Shown here piece by piece: positions 44,651-54,962 of a stretch of 64,000 nt of DNA; position 1 is the first letter of the stretch; each line of letters starts with the position of its first letter. Position numbers and translations under genes: made by a program. A model generated the notes under the pieces. The model ran no database searches. It was given only the letters and a program-made list of their open reading frames with translations, and was not told where the DNA came from. Origin of the DNA: Haloarcula mannanilytica (GTDB lineage: Archaea; Halobacteriota; Halobacteria; Halobacteriales; Haloarculaceae); assembly GCF_005406125.1 (NCBI RefSeq), contig NZ_BIXZ01000001.1, forward strand, positions 1 through 64,000, read 5' to 3'.

Positions 44651-45358
44651 ATGGCCTCAGGGATGGACAGTGCGACGGCTGTCGTCACGGGCGCGAGCAG
44701 AGGCATCGGCGAGCAGATAGCCCACGCGGTGGCGGAGGCGGGCGCACATACGGTCATCTGCGCCCGCGACACCGAGGCGCTGGATGCGGTCGCGGCCGAC
44801 ATTCGGGACGCGGGCGGCTCCGTGACCGCGGTTCGGGCCGACGTGCGCGACGAGTTCGATGTGGAACGACTGGTCGAAACCGCCACACGCGAGGGCGACG
44901 GCGCGATACAGTATATCGTCGCCAACGCCGGGGTCTACCACGGAACCGCCGGCGAGACACCGCTGACTGAGGAGTCCTACGCCGCCTTTGACGACCACCT
45001 CCGGACGAACGCTCGCGGCGTGTTCTCGACGATTCGCGAAGCCCTGCCACACCTCGAATCGGCGGCCCGCATCGTCGTCCCGACGGGCGCTGTCGCCCGC
45101 AAGGGGATGCCCGGATACGGCTCCTACGCCGTCTCGAAGGCCGCCGCGGAGGCCGTCGCCCGCGGGTTCGCGGCGGAACTCGATTTCCCGGTCGGTGCGG
45201 TCGACCCCGGACGGGTCGCGACGGACCTCTCCGGCGACGGCGGCCGCGACCCCGAAACGGTCGCCGAGATGGTGCTGTGGGCGCTCCGGGACGTGGACCC
45301 GTCGGCGCTGGACGGCGCGGTCCTCGACTGGGGAGACTATCGGTCTGCGACACAGTGA
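44651..45358 (+). CDS. Short-chain dehydrogenase/reductase
   Basis: The 235-residue protein has the SDR cofactor motif [12 protein letters not shown] (residues about 11-22), the structural motif VANAGVYHG and the catalytic [10 protein letters not shown] (Tyr and Lys). It should act as an NAD(P)H-dependent oxidoreductase; substrate unknown. It is slightly shorter than many SDRs. It begins 105 bp from aroA on the opposite strand. The open frame extends far upstream as an antisense shadow of aroA, so the ATG at 44651 is selected; 44663 is an alternative. Confidence 0.85.
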   Translation: MASGMDSATAVVTGASRGIGEQIAHAVAEAGAHTVICARDTEALDAVAADIRDAGGSVTAVRADVRDEFDVERLVETATREGDGAIQYIVANAGVYHGTAGETPLTEESYAAFDDHLRTNARGVFSTIREALPHLESAARIVVPTGAVARKGMPGYGSYAVSKAAAEAVARGFAAELDFPVGAVDPGRVATDLSGDGGRDPETVAEMVLWALRDVDPSALDGAVLDWGDYRSATQ

Positions 45359-45403
45359 CCGCCACCGATGGGTTTATTGGCAACAGACAGGTGTTAGTAA
45401 CCA

Positions 45404-46270
45404 ATGAATATTAACCTGGAACGGATGTTTAATAACACTGGCCGGGTATCACCGGTCGGTATTGCGAGCGTGGTCGGTCTGCTGCTCCTCTCGGGCCTCG
45501 CGGTCACGGGCGACGCGCCGAAGGTCCTGGTCATCTCCTGGGTCGCCTTTATGGCGATGGGGTTGGGTGCGTGGCTCGGTGCGCGGGCAGACGAGACGAA
45601 CCCGTACCGACTGGTCTGGGGCTACGGGCTCGCAAGCGGGGCGATGGTCACGTCGGCGGCCATGTTCCTCGTCCCGCAGGCGATGGGCCTGGGCGGTCAG
45701 GCGGGCACGGCACGCATCGGCGGTGTCGGCATCGCGGCGGGGATCGTCATCGGGTACGGAACCCACACTATCGGCCACCGGCTGACTCACGTCGAGACTG
45801 CCTTCGACATGACAACGCTCGCCATCGCCGCCCACGCGCTCTCGGCCGGGCTGGTCATCGGCCTGGTCTACGCCTCGATGCCCGAACTGGGTATCCTGCT
45901 TGGACTCGCCATCATCTCGCACAAGGGACCGGCTGGCTACGCCGCCGCCCGGCGACTCGGACGCAACGGCAAGTCCGCGACCGCACTGTTGCTCCCCGCG
46001 GCCGGCGTCGGCCTGACGGCGATCCCCTCGGCACTGCTCCCGGTTCCGGAATCCGCCCTGCTCAACGCGCTCATCTTCGGGTTTGCAGCCGGTATCTTTC
46101 TCCACGTCGCGATGGACTTCCTGCCGAATTGCGAGGCCGGAAGCGAGATCGACGAAGTCTGTGAACTCCACGACCACTCCCACGACCTGCTTGATGAACT
46201 CCGAACGCACGCCGTCGCCTCGACAGTCGTCGGCGCTGCCGCTATTGTGCTGGCGTGGGTCGCTATCTAA
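45404..46270 (+). CDS. ZIP-family metal transporter
   Basis: The 288-residue membrane protein has about eight hydrophobic segments. The conserved transport-site helices read AIAAHALSAGLVIG and ISHKGPAGYAAA, similar to the HNxPEG-type metal-binding motifs of ZIP transporters, and a late acidic/His loop ends in CELHDHSHD. It probably moves divalent metals such as zinc or iron. A TATA-like TTTATT lies about 30 bp before the ATG. It is next to an SDR gene on the same strand. Confidence 0.7.
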   Translation: MNINLERMFNNTGRVSPVGIASVVGLLLLSGLAVTGDAPKVLVISWVAFMAMGLGAWLGARADETNPYRLVWGYGLASGAMVTSAAMFLVPQAMGLGGQAGTARIGGVGIAAGIVIGYGTHTIGHRLTHVETAFDMTTLAIAAHALSAGLVIGLVYASMPELGILLGLAIISHKGPAGYAAARRLGRNGKSATALLLPAAGVGLTAIPSALLPVPESALLNALIFGFAAGIFLHVAMDFLPNCEAGSEIDEVCELHDHSHDLLDELRTHAVASTVVGAAAIVLAWVAI

Positions 46271-46416
46271 GTACCAGTACCCCAGCAACTGTTCCGCCAG
46301 AATCGGCACGAACGTCCGCAATCCACCTTTTTCCCGTCGGGTGTGTCCCTGGGGTCGCACACCACTCGGCAAAAACGTGGGCGAAAAAACGATCACTCGC
46401 TCCGCTCGTGGTCGTC

Positions 46417-47646
46417 CTATTCCTCGTCCATCAACTGCTCCGCCAGAATCGGCACAAAGGTCCCAATGTCGGTGACCATCCCGACCGCCTGCGCGGAGCC
46501 GCGGTCGAGGAGCTGCGTGACGGTGGCGGGGTTGATGTCGACACAGACCACTCGGGTCGTCGAGGGGAGGCAGTTCCCGACAGCGACGGAGTGCAACAGC
46601 GTCGAGAGCATCAACACCATGTCGGCCTCGTGGGCCTGCTCGCGGATGGCGTTCTGGGCCTCGACGGCGTCGGTGATGGTGTCCGGGAGCGGGCCGTCGT
46701 CGCGGATCGAGCCCGCGAGGACGAAGGGCCGGTCGTTGTCGACGCACTCGTACATGACGCCCGACTCGATAGTCCCGGACTCGACGGCGGCTTCGATGCC
46801 GCCCTCGCGGATGACCTCACTGATGGCGTAGATGTGGTGTTTGTGGCCGTGGCGTGGGTGGTCCAGGCTCTCAGTATCCATCCCGAGCGACGTGCCGTAG
46901 ATGTCCCGCTCAATGTCGTGGACGGCGAAGCCGTTGCCGGCCGAGAGCATGTCGACGTACCCCTCGCGGACGAGGCGCGCGAGGTCCTCGCGCGCGCCGG
47001 AGTGGATGAGTGCCGGGCCACAGACTGCCATCACCTTGCCACCCTCTTTTTTCGTCTCCTTGATCGCGTTCGCGATCTTGCGGATGGTCGACTCCGAGGG
47101 GCGTTCCGATGAGACGCCGCCCTGCATGAAGCCGAACGCGCCGCCGGAGTCGCGAGGTCGTTCCGGTGGCTGGACCTTGATGCCGGTCTCATCGGTGACG
47201 ACCATGTCACCCTCCTCGATGGCGTTCAGTACCTTCGTTTTCGCTGTCGGATCGTCGCCGTCTTCCACGACGACCGCACAGTCCATTTCCATGTCTTCGA
47301 CCTCGACCCACTCGCCGTCGTGGCGGATGAACGTCGGGTGATTCGTCGTCGAGTAAAAGCCATGTGGGACGACCTGGTCGTCGGGCGCGGGAACGAGCGT
47401 GGCGTCTTTCGGGTCCGAGGGGTTGACCCCATGCTGGTGGAGTTCGTGGACGATCGACTGTAGCGTGTCCATGTCGTCGGCTTCGACGAGCAATCGGGCG
47501 TAGGATTCCTCGTCCTTGTGACGGCCGATATCGAACTCTTCGACGGAGAAGGAGCCGCCCATGTCCATGATGATGCCGAAACAGGACTGCATCATCCCGG
47601 AGTCGATGATGTGGCCCTCTAGCTCGACTTCGCGAGAGACGGTCAT
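46417..47646 (-). CDS. TIGR00300-family protein with LOR/SDH domain
   Basis: The 409-residue protein shows an N-terminal region with EGHIIDSGMMQSCFGIIMDM (LOR/SDH-like) and a C-terminal Rossmann-like region with VMAVCGPALIHSGAR and VVCVDINPATVTQLLDRGS. It matches the archaeal TIGR00300 family, for which ornithine cyclodeaminase activity has been reported in some members. The ATG at 47646 is the start of the family alignment. It runs opposite the ZIP gene and divergently from the lipoprotein gene. Confidence 0.75.
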   Translation of the reverse strand: MTVSREVELEGHIIDSGMMQSCFGIIMDMGGSFSVEEFDIGRHKDEESYARLLVEADDMDTLQSIVHELHQHGVNPSDPKDATLVPAPDDQVVPHGFYSTTNHPTFIRHDGEWVEVEDMEMDCAVVVEDGDDPTAKTKVLNAIEEGDMVVTDETGIKVQPPERPRDSGGAFGFMQGGVSSERPSESTIRKIANAIKETKKEGGKVMAVCGPALIHSGAREDLARLVREGYVDMLSAGNGFAVHDIERDIYGTSLGMDTESLDHPRHGHKHHIYAISEVIREGGIEAAVESGTIESGVMYECVDNDRPFVLAGSIRDDGPLPDTITDAVEAQNAIREQAHEADMVLMLSTLLHSVAVGNCLPSTTRVVCVDINPATVTQLLDRGSAQAVGMVTDIGTFVPILAEQLMDEE

Positions 47647-47751
47647 GGCGGAGACATGGAGGCAGGTGTGTAAGACGGTTTTGGGTCCGCATTGAGCCAA
47701 CCCGGGTCGGACCCGCGATGTTTTTAGATGGCACGCGTACGAGAACAATGT

Positions 47752-48519
47752 ATGCGACGACTGGTCCTCGCCGTCTGCATCGCTGCCCTCCTCGCTGGCT
47801 GCGGGACGTTCGTGGATGATAGCCCGCCGCCGAGTGACGAGCGGGCCGTTGTGGCCATTGAGGAGGCGAATACTTCGGTCGCTGCTGTCGAATCGTACCG
47901 GTTCGAGATGGAGATGCACGTGGCCGCGTCGGACGGTGACCGATCACAGACCGTCCGCGTTGACGGCGGCGGAGCGGTAAACGTCTCCACAAAGCGGATG
48001 CAAGCGACGACACGGTCCCAGGACCAAACAGTCGACTCCTACGTCGACGGGTACAAAGCGTACCAGGAATGTCAGGACCCGTGGGGCGGGTACGGTGTCG
48101 AGAACGTTTCGCGCTCCGAACCGTGGGCGACTGCGACGCCGCTTCATCGACAGCTACTGCTGTTTGAACGCTCGAACGTGTACTGGAAGGGGAACGAGAC
48201 GCTCGACGGCAACCAGACCGTTCTCGTCACCGCATCCCCGAGTACCGAAACCCTGCAGTCGATCATGGACCGTCGCCAGGGCAGTACCGTCGATCTAAAC
48301 CCTGGGTCGCTTGAGAATGCGACGGCTCGGTTGTGGCTCGATCCGGAGACGAACCGACCGGTCCAGTCGGAACTCCGGCTCAAAATCTCACAGCGTGGCG
48401 CGACTGCGACTGCGACGATCACGCTCCACTACACTGAGTACGGCGAGCCGGTCTCTGTCTCTGTTCCGTCGGATATCCACGACAACCAATACGAACTCGG
48501 CTGTCCCGGTTCCGACTGA
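47752..48519 (+). CDS. Secreted lipoprotein
   Basis: The 255-residue protein begins with a lipoprotein signal, RRLVLAVCIAALLAGCG, with lipobox LAGC near residue 18, so it is lipid-anchored outside the cell. The mature part is rich in Asn-X-Thr/Ser sites and has a repeated beta-like layout (VESYRFEMEMHVAASDGDRS near the N-terminus, ATATITLHYTEYGEPVSV near the C-terminus), resembling conserved haloarchaeal lipoproteins of the LppX/LolA-like type. The ATG at 47752 matches the signal. Function unknown. Confidence 0.7.
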   Translation: MRRLVLAVCIAALLAGCGTFVDDSPPPSDERAVVAIEEANTSVAAVESYRFEMEMHVAASDGDRSQTVRVDGGGAVNVSTKRMQATTRSQDQTVDSYVDGYKAYQECQDPWGGYGVENVSRSEPWATATPLHRQLLLFERSNVYWKGNETLDGNQTVLVTASPSTETLQSIMDRRQGSTVDLNPGSLENATARLWLDPETNRPVQSELRLKISQRGATATATITLHYTEYGEPVSVSVPSDIHDNQYELGCPGSD

Positions 48520-48652
48520 TAGTGATTATTTAGATTATCTCCGGATAGCGCCGCCCCCGGGGTCGGCGCATACCGGTAAATCGCTGCAATAAGCACTATG
48601 AAACGGTTCGAAAGCGACGGAGAACGGGTACAGCTGCGTTCCGACGGATTGC

Positions 48653-49219
48653 TCAGTCAGCCCACTCCTCGTACACGTCCCGTCCGACGACGCCGAGGCC
48701 GACGAGCGTGATGAGGTTGAGGAGGAAGCCACCCACGACCGGAATCGCGAAGAGGACGGCCAGCAACAGGCCGCCGGCGACACCATCGGTGGCGCTGACG
48801 GTTCCGTCGTCGCCGATCACCGAGTTCCCGATCCAGACAGCTGTAACGCCGTTGCCGACGATACCGAGCACGACGAGGAGGAGCAGTCCGGGGATGGAGA
48901 TCAGCGCGCCGATAATTGTGAATGTGAGCAGGATCAGTCCGATTGGGAGCAGGATCCCGACCAGAATCCCCCAGCTGATGGCAGCGGCGGGGTCGTCCTG
49001 AATCTCTCGGACGGCGTTGGTCGTGTACTTCGGGCCGAGTCCGGCAGCAGCGGCGCCCAAAATTGCGAAAATGACGAATCCGACGCCGAAGCGGAGCACG
49101 ATTTCGAGGCCCGGACCGATGCCACTACCCGGGGCTGTGGACTGTGCTGTTGCGACCCTGGAGAGTCCGAGTACAGCGACGAGACTCCCGAGGCTACTGA
49201 CGGCTTGCTTGGAGGGCAT
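48653..49219 (-). CDS. Four-helix membrane protein
   Basis: The 188-residue protein has a signal-like N-terminus (VAVLGLSRVATAQ) and about four further hydrophobic segments rich in Gly, Ile and Leu (for example ISIPGLLLLVVLGIVGNGVT), ending with EEWAD. No named family was recognised. It is monocistronic and conserved in appearance, with good codon use. Function unknown. Confidence 0.55.
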   Translation of the reverse strand: MPSKQAVSSLGSLVAVLGLSRVATAQSTAPGSGIGPGLEIVLRFGVGFVIFAILGAAAAGLGPKYTTNAVREIQDDPAAAISWGILVGILLPIGLILLTFTIIGALISIPGLLLLVVLGIVGNGVTAVWIGNSVIGDDGTVSATDGVAGGLLLAVLFAIPVVGGFLLNLITLVGLGVVGRDVYEEWAD

Positions 49220-49472
49220 TGTAGCGTTAGTCCAGTTTTAACTGCGTTTGTAAACTTTTTCTGGGTGTTCAGAACGAGACATGAGTGCAAACACGTGTCT
49301 TCTGGCTCCGAATATTCTCTCTGTTCTCAATTCGGGGAGACACCTCAATTGAGAGTTACCGGAATCCTGACAAAATGGTGACAACTCTTCTTCTGAAAAG
49401 GACACTCCAGCGTAAGTTCTACAATGAGCGACGCTGGCTGTTTCGATCTGGCGGGACCACTACGAAAACGTC

Positions 49473-50261
49473 TCAGTCCAGCAGTCCGATCCGATCCGCA
49501 GTAAAGCCAAACACGTCCTCGTAGCCGTTGGCTGAAAGCAGGATCGGGTGGAACGGCTCCTCCGCGACGACCGTTTCGTCGTCGGCCGCTGCAACAGGGT
49601 CGCCTTCGGGCACCTGCTCGAAGTTCCGGACGAACACCTCGTACTGGTCGGCCGCCGCCTTCGGAATCGGTTCGCCGAGCTGAAACACCGGCAGTGGGTC
49701 GTCCCGTTGCAGGGGTGGCCCGGCGGTCACGCCGGTCGCGGCGAGGAACTCGCGGATGACTTTTTCGGCGTTTTCGGCCGCTTCAGCCGACCCCTGATAG
49801 CCACACTCGACTTCGACGACAGAGTCCACCGTCGCGAACAATCGGCCCTCGTTTGCCCCCTTCGTCTGTACGACGGCGTCGACGGAGAGGGCGCTACAGA
49901 GTTCCTCCATTTCCGATGTGAGGTCGTCGACGAGGGCGAACAGCCCCTCGTAGGACTGCGTCGAATGCAGCGAGAGCACGGTACAGTCCTGCAGCTCTGC
50001 AGCGAGTTCCACGGCTAGACGCGTCTCGTGGGACTCGCTGTCGGCGTCGCCGGGGAACGACCGGTTGAGGTCAGTATCGAGATACCGCTGGTTCGCTTCG
50101 AGCGCGGCTTCGTTCGCGATGATGAATTTGACCGGGGTGTTGACTTCGGGCGGATCGGCGAGAACGGCTTCGATACCGTCCCGTCCGCACGGTTCGTCGC
50201 CGTGGATGCTCCCCACGACAGCCACCTCAGGAACCCGGTCTCCCAGTTGCTCGATTCGCAT
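49473..50261 (-). CDS. Succinylglutamate desuccinylase/aspartoacylase-like protein
   Basis: The 262-residue protein carries the zinc-binding HxxE of the M14-like family in VVGSIHGDEPCG (residues about 15-26), the second zinc His in VLSLHSTQSYEG, and conserved NRSFPGDAD. These enzymes remove acyl groups from N-acyl amino acids. It lies on the minus strand after the DUF309 gene. The exact substrate is unknown. Confidence 0.75.
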   Translation of the reverse strand: MRIEQLGDRVPEVAVVGSIHGDEPCGRDGIEAVLADPPEVNTPVKFIIANEAALEANQRYLDTDLNRSFPGDADSESHETRLAVELAAELQDCTVLSLHSTQSYEGLFALVDDLTSEMEELCSALSVDAVVQTKGANEGRLFATVDSVVEVECGYQGSAEAAENAEKVIREFLAATGVTAGPPLQRDDPLPVFQLGEPIPKAAADQYEVFVRNFEQVPEGDPVAAADDETVVAEEPFHPILLSANGYEDVFGFTADRIGLLD

Positions 50262-50306
50262 CTATGCGTCCTAACGCCCCCAGCCTTTAGAATTGCCCGG
50301 ATTCGG

Positions 50307-50789
50307 TCAGTGTTCGAGCGACTCTGCGAACTCGATGTCCTCCGGGCGACATGTGGGGTACTCGCCGTCAAGGCGAATCTGCCAGCCGTGCAGTGCTGTC
50401 GGATCCGATAGCGCGTTCGTGACCGTTGTCCGCACATCAAGCAAGTCGACGCCGTAGTAGTCGTTGGGGACGCCACGGAAGTACTGCAGCGACGTTCGGA
50501 ACAGCGACCGCATTCCGTCGTCGTCCTCGAAGTCGAAGTGCTTGTACGCGCCGGCGGCGACCTGTACCATCCCGTGGAGGAATTTGCTCTCCGTGTTCCC
50601 ACGGCCGTAGTTGTACCACTCGTCCTCGAAGCAGTCGTGTGACTCGTGGAACTCACCGGAGTTGTAGAGGCGGACACCGTGGACGACGGCCCGCCTGAGC
50701 GTCTCGTGTTCCCACTGCCCGTCGGCTCGCCAGCCCGACGGGTTCCCGTCGGGGGGCTCGACGGTGGGGTCTCGCGTGTGGTCGTCCAT
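50307..50789 (-). CDS. DUF309-family protein
   Basis: The 160-residue helical protein has the DUF309 core: [20 protein letters not shown] (His and Glu that may bind metal) followed by [15 protein letters not shown]. The family is of unknown function. The ATG at 50789 starts the protein; the frame is open to 50891 without family resemblance. It is transcribed away from the tRNA-Leu gene. Confidence 0.75.
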   Translation of the reverse strand: MDDHTRDPTVEPPDGNPSGWRADGQWEHETLRRAVVHGVRLYNSGEFHESHDCFEDEWYNYGRGNTESKFLHGMVQVAAGAYKHFDFEDDDGMRSLFRTSLQYFRGVPNDYYGVDLLDVRTTVTNALSDPTALHGWQIRLDGEYPTCRPEDIEFAESLEH

Positions 50790-50914
50790 GCCAACGCTAC
50801 TGTCTCGCAGGGGGTCAAACCACCGGTTCTGTCGGCTATCGACCCACTGGCTCCGAGTCGCTTCCGTACGACATTTATACTGCACTGCCATGTGTACCGT
50901 AATGCACTACGCGT

Positions 50915-50998
50915 GCGAGGGTAGCCAAGCCAGGAAACGGCGGCGGACTCAAGATCCGCTCCCGTAGGGGTCCAAGGGTTCAAATCCCTTCCCTCGCA
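50915..50998 (+). tRNA. tRNA-Leu(CAA)
   Basis: The 84-nt sequence folds as a class II tRNA. The acceptor stem is GCGAGGG/CCCTCGC with discriminator A, the anticodon stem-loop is GCGGA-CTCAAGA-TCCGC with anticodon CAA (Leu, UUG codon), a long variable arm follows, and the T arm is AAGGG-TTCAAAT-CCCTT. CCA is not encoded. A TATA-like TTTATACTG lies about 40 bp upstream. Confidence 0.93.
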
Positions 50999-51625
50999 CT
51001 GTTGGACCGACACGGTCCCTCGCAAACAGCGAGCGGCCATCGTCACGGTCGCGAGCACTCCATCGACCTCGGTGGAATCTCGCTGAGCCGACGATAGCCG
51101 ACCGGTGCTGGAAGACTCGCACGGAGCGGTCTTCCCTCGCAATTTTCCGACCTACTGAACTAGAGATCTGTCTCCGCAATGAACTACAGCGTATTTGGTC
51201 CCACAGATACTGGATTCCGATGAGCGCGGTCCTTGTCACGAACGGCCTGAAAACCGGGCCGGTGTCACGCTGCCGAGTATTTCATAGGGGCGGTTGGAGT
51301 TCAAGTGGCGACTATCCAGTTGGTTGTTAACGTTTTGCACGAGTTATATCCACTCACGAAGTTGTGCAGTCTGTGCTTTGTACCAGGTAGCTTCAGTAAC
51401 AACAGTTCTAGCTGTTGCCTACAGCTAATAACATACCATCTAAACTGTTATTATAATAGTTGGTTACGTCTTATCTACAGATACTTATACTAATACCTCA
51501 ATTAAAAAGTATCCGTCATTTCCAACCCCGTTTGTATATAATGGCGGGTTTGAGTCCGTCTGACACTACTTTAGATATTATCCCTGCACAAGAAATATAC
51601 CACAGGCTTCTGTAATGTTTCAGTA
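50999..51625. other. Intergenic region after tRNA-Leu
   Basis: No gene was recognised. A short copy of the tRNA-Leu 3' end, CTTCCCTCGCA, recurs about 140 bp downstream (about 51132-51142), hinting at an old attachment site. From about 51300 the DNA turns AT-rich, with an inverted repeat CAACAG-ttctag-CTGTTG at 51400-51417. Confidence 0.4.
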
Positions 51626-52933
51626 ATGGTAAAAACTCCAATACTAAAACCGGCTGTCATCTTCGTGATGGCAGTTGCGTTAGTACTGGCTAGTCCGTTA
51701 GCAGTGTCGTCCACTGCTGGTGCAACCCCAGTTGCTGAGAGCCAATCGATTTCGGTGTCGGACAACATCAGCGTGTGGGAGCGGTCGCCGCTCACGCTTC
51801 GAACCACCTCCGAGGGACCGACGACGATAGTGGCACCGCAGACGTTCATCAACGTCGAGTCGGCCGCAACCGGCGACCTTCCGCTCAATAAACGCACCGT
51901 GACGATCCACGAGCGCAACGAACCGATCAACATGTCCTTCGAACCGAGAGTCGGTGCCGGAACACGGTCACTCGCCGGCGATGAGGCACAACTGCTTGCC
52001 GTCAAGCTAGACCGGGCACCGACTACCGGTGGGGCAAACGTCAGCAACGTTTCCCCCGGTGACATCCTCGCAAACAATTCGGATATCACGTCGGAGGAGC
52101 TACTCGATGACGCCGAGGGCGTCGGAACAATAAACGAGGACGGTGAACTGCACGCGTCCTACACCCCCGAGTCGGGTGGCGTGTACGGCTTCGTCCTGGT
52201 GACTGTCGACGACGGTGCGGGACTGTCGGTTTCGGATGGCAACGTCTCCGTCGACGGGGACGTGACTGTCGTCGGCGTCGAACAGGCTGTGGTGCAGGAT
52301 AACGCCTCGACCGCTGCGCGGACGCAGAACCCGGTCAACCCCGGCGATAACGTCACGCTGGATATCGACACCGAAATGGAAAACGAGTCTGTCGTCCATG
52401 CAGTCATGCTGGTCCGACAGGGCGAACTCCAGCGGCAGTCGAGTACGGTGACCGTGTCGGGCGACCTGAACGAGAACTTCTCGTCGGACCAGATATCCGT
52501 CGAGAACTCCTTCGATGGCGTCAGTGGCGTTGCGACGGTCGGGAACGACACGGGAGTCGCAGGTATCAACCTCTCGGAGAACCAGTCGATACCCCCGCTC
52601 GGGGTGCAGGGACTGTTCGGCATGGTGATTACCGACGCCGAATCGGACACTGATGGCGACGTTATCCATGCCTCCGCGACGGTTGTAGAAGACGATCCCG
52701 ATGCTAGCGTGACGGTTCAAACGCTGGACTCCTGGCCAAACGGTGCGTACCAGTACGTCCACGTCGCAGTCGGCACCGAGTCCGGGACCATCAACTCGGA
52801 TACCGGAACGGTGGCACTGAGTCCGGGTGGCGGACCTGACAACGGTGGCGGGCCTGGCAACAGTCCGGGCAACGGCGGCGGTCCCCCGGACAACGCTGGC
52901 GGACCGGATACTGACGACGACGAGGACGAGTAA
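51626..52933 (+). CDS. Secreted surface-type protein, paralog of 53268-54962
   Basis: The 435-residue protein has a signal peptide (AVIFVMAVALVLASPLAVSST) and a mature region that closely follows the protein encoded 340 bp downstream, for example WERSPLTLRTTSEGPTTI, EELLDDAEGVGTINEDGE and QISVENSFDGVSGVATVGND. The C-terminus is a Gly/Pro/Asn-rich linker (GGGPDNGGGPGN) ending in an acidic tail, without a membrane anchor or PGF-CTERM. It is therefore probably secreted or loosely bound, unlike its anchored paralog. Function unknown. Confidence 0.6.
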   Translation: MVKTPILKPAVIFVMAVALVLASPLAVSSTAGATPVAESQSISVSDNISVWERSPLTLRTTSEGPTTIVAPQTFINVESAATGDLPLNKRTVTIHERNEPINMSFEPRVGAGTRSLAGDEAQLLAVKLDRAPTTGGANVSNVSPGDILANNSDITSEELLDDAEGVGTINEDGELHASYTPESGGVYGFVLVTVDDGAGLSVSDGNVSVDGDVTVVGVEQAVVQDNASTAARTQNPVNPGDNVTLDIDTEMENESVVHAVMLVRQGELQRQSSTVTVSGDLNENFSSDQISVENSFDGVSGVATVGNDTGVAGINLSENQSIPPLGVQGLFGMVITDAESDTDGDVIHASATVVEDDPDASVTVQTLDSWPNGAYQYVHVAVGTESGTINSDTGTVALSPGGGPDNGGGPGNSPGNGGGPPDNAGGPDTDDDEDE

Positions 52934-53267
52934 CTAGCCGAGAGCGCCCGTTCAGCGGTTTCGGTGTATTAAACAACTGCTCCACTGCGGCACCACATCC
53001 TGCAGATTCGGATTGGTGCCGCCGCCTTACTTTATATATAAATGACACTAAAAGTGACTACGCCGGGGTTCGTCTACTCCCACATGTATATTATTTCCTA
53101 CAATTCTCAACAGTGTTAGTTGGGACTGGAACTGAAGCACATGTCGAAATTCGAACCGTGAAATCCCCGGACAGAGTAGCCGTGTTTTATCGGTTCCGTG
53201 TGCTACTGCGTACCGCCCAATGTCACTGCATAAGAATTAAACCGGACCCCTCCGAAAAAATTCAGTA

Positions 53268-54962
53268 ATGTGTAAAACAACAATAAGAAAACACGCTGTA
53301 ATTTGTGCGATTACAGCGATGCTGGTGTTAGCCGCCCCCCTGTCGATAACATCGGTGGCGGCGACGCCAATCGATGACGGACAAACGGCGTCGATAACGG
53401 ACAACGTGGATGTTTGGGAGCGGTCACTGCTCCCGCTGCGGACAACCTCCGAAGGGCCAACGACGATAGCAGCGCCACAGACGTACATCAACATCGAGTC
53501 CGCCCAGACCGGTGACGTTCCTCTCAACAGAGACCAGTACACGATTCACGAGGCGGGCGAATCGGTCGATCTCGCGTTCGAATCGACCACCGGCGCTGGG
53601 ACTTCGGCGGTCGCTGGTGACGAGGCACAACTACTCGCAGTGAAGCTCTCTGAGGGACCAGAGGCCGCTGGATTCAGTGAGGGAAGCGTCAGAACCGAAC
53701 TGTCTAGTATCTTCACGAACGACTCCAGTGCCAACTCAGTTGAACTGCTAGACGATGCGGAAGGCGTCGGTTCGATTGATGACAATGGTGCGCTCGAAAC
53801 CACCTATACGCCTGACTCGGGTGGAGCGTACGGTTTCATCCTGGTCACTGTCGATGATGGAGAGGGCCTGTCTGTTTCCGATACCAACGTCTCCGCTGAC
53901 GGGAACGTGACTGTCGTCGGTGTCGAACAGACGCTCGTTCAGGAAAGCCCATCAACTGTCGAAGCAACCGCTGACAACGTTACCGCCGGCGACAATGTGA
54001 CGCTCGATGTCGAAACCGAACTAGACGACGACGCCGCTACGCACGCGGTGCTGGTGTTCAACGGTGACGAACTGCAACAGCAGACGAGTACTGTCCGGGT
54101 GACTGGTCCCGTTAACGAGGATCTCTCCGAGGACCAGATCACCGTCGAGAACTCCTTCGACGGCGTCAACGGTGTGTCGACGACCGGTAACGACGCTTCC
54201 TTCTTCGGTGGGGAGTCTTCAGTGATAGGCGCGATGCCTTCAGCGGGACTGCTCGGCCTGTTCGGGTTCGTCCTCTCCGAGGCATCACCCGGCACGACCG
54301 GCGACAACGTGATGCATGCATCGGCGACGACGGTGTCTGATAGCCCCGACACCACTATGTCCGTCGAAACGGTCGATTCCTGGCCAAACGGGACGTACAC
54401 GTACGTTCACATCGCTGTCGGCGAAGACTCCAACGAGATCAACTCCGACACCGGAACGATTTGGCTGACTCAGTCAAACGAGACCGATTCAGGCGACGAT
54501 TCCGATGGTAGCAGTGACAGCGACGATGAGAGTGGTGATAACGGCGATAGCAACACCGGCGGTAGCGATGATGGCGACAACGGTGACGACGATGATGGGA
54601 GTAGTAATAACGGCGACAGCAACAACAGCGGCGACAGTAACAACGGAGACAGCGGTGACGGAAGCAGTGACAACGGCGATAGCGACGACAACGCAACGGA
54701 GGACGACACTGAGGGCGAAACGACGACTGGAACGGACGACGAGACTGTCACGGACGACGGCACTGACACTGCCGAAACTGAAGACGGAAACACGCCGACG
54801 GAAGCCGCTACGACCGCAGGTGGTGGGGCACAGCAACCCGATGAAGCCGCGACCGAAACGCAGGATTCAGTCGAATCCACGAGTTCGAGTGGACCCGGCT
54901 TCACGGTACTCGTGACGGTCCTAGCGCTGCTAGGTGCTGGATTCCTAGCACGCCGCGACTGA
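53268..54962 (+). CDS. PGF-CTERM surface protein, paralog of 51626-52933
   Basis: The 564-residue protein has a signal peptide (AVICAITAMLVLAAPLSITS), a globular region paralogous to the upstream protein, and a 150-residue Ser/Asp/Asn/Gly-rich repetitive stretch followed by Thr-rich sequence. It ends in GPGFTVLVTVLALLGAGF then ARRD, the PGF-CTERM pattern processed by archaeosortase and used to attach proteins to the cell envelope. The low-complexity region probably spans the S-layer or is glycosylated. Both paralogs start in the context TTCAGTAATG. Function unknown. Confidence 0.7.
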   Translation: MCKTTIRKHAVICAITAMLVLAAPLSITSVAATPIDDGQTASITDNVDVWERSLLPLRTTSEGPTTIAAPQTYINIESAQTGDVPLNRDQYTIHEAGESVDLAFESTTGAGTSAVAGDEAQLLAVKLSEGPEAAGFSEGSVRTELSSIFTNDSSANSVELLDDAEGVGSIDDNGALETTYTPDSGGAYGFILVTVDDGEGLSVSDTNVSADGNVTVVGVEQTLVQESPSTVEATADNVTAGDNVTLDVETELDDDAATHAVLVFNGDELQQQTSTVRVTGPVNEDLSEDQITVENSFDGVNGVSTTGNDASFFGGESSVIGAMPSAGLLGLFGFVLSEASPGTTGDNVMHASATTVSDSPDTTMSVETVDSWPNGTYTYVHIAVGEDSNEINSDTGTIWLTQSNETDSGDDSDGSSDSDDESGDNGDSNTGGSDDGDNGDDDDGSSNNGDSNNSGDSNNGDSGDGSSDNGDSDDNATEDDTEGETTTGTDDETVTDDGTDTAETEDGNTPTEAATTAGGGAQQPDEAATETQDSVESTSSSGPGFTVLVTVLALLGAGFLARRD

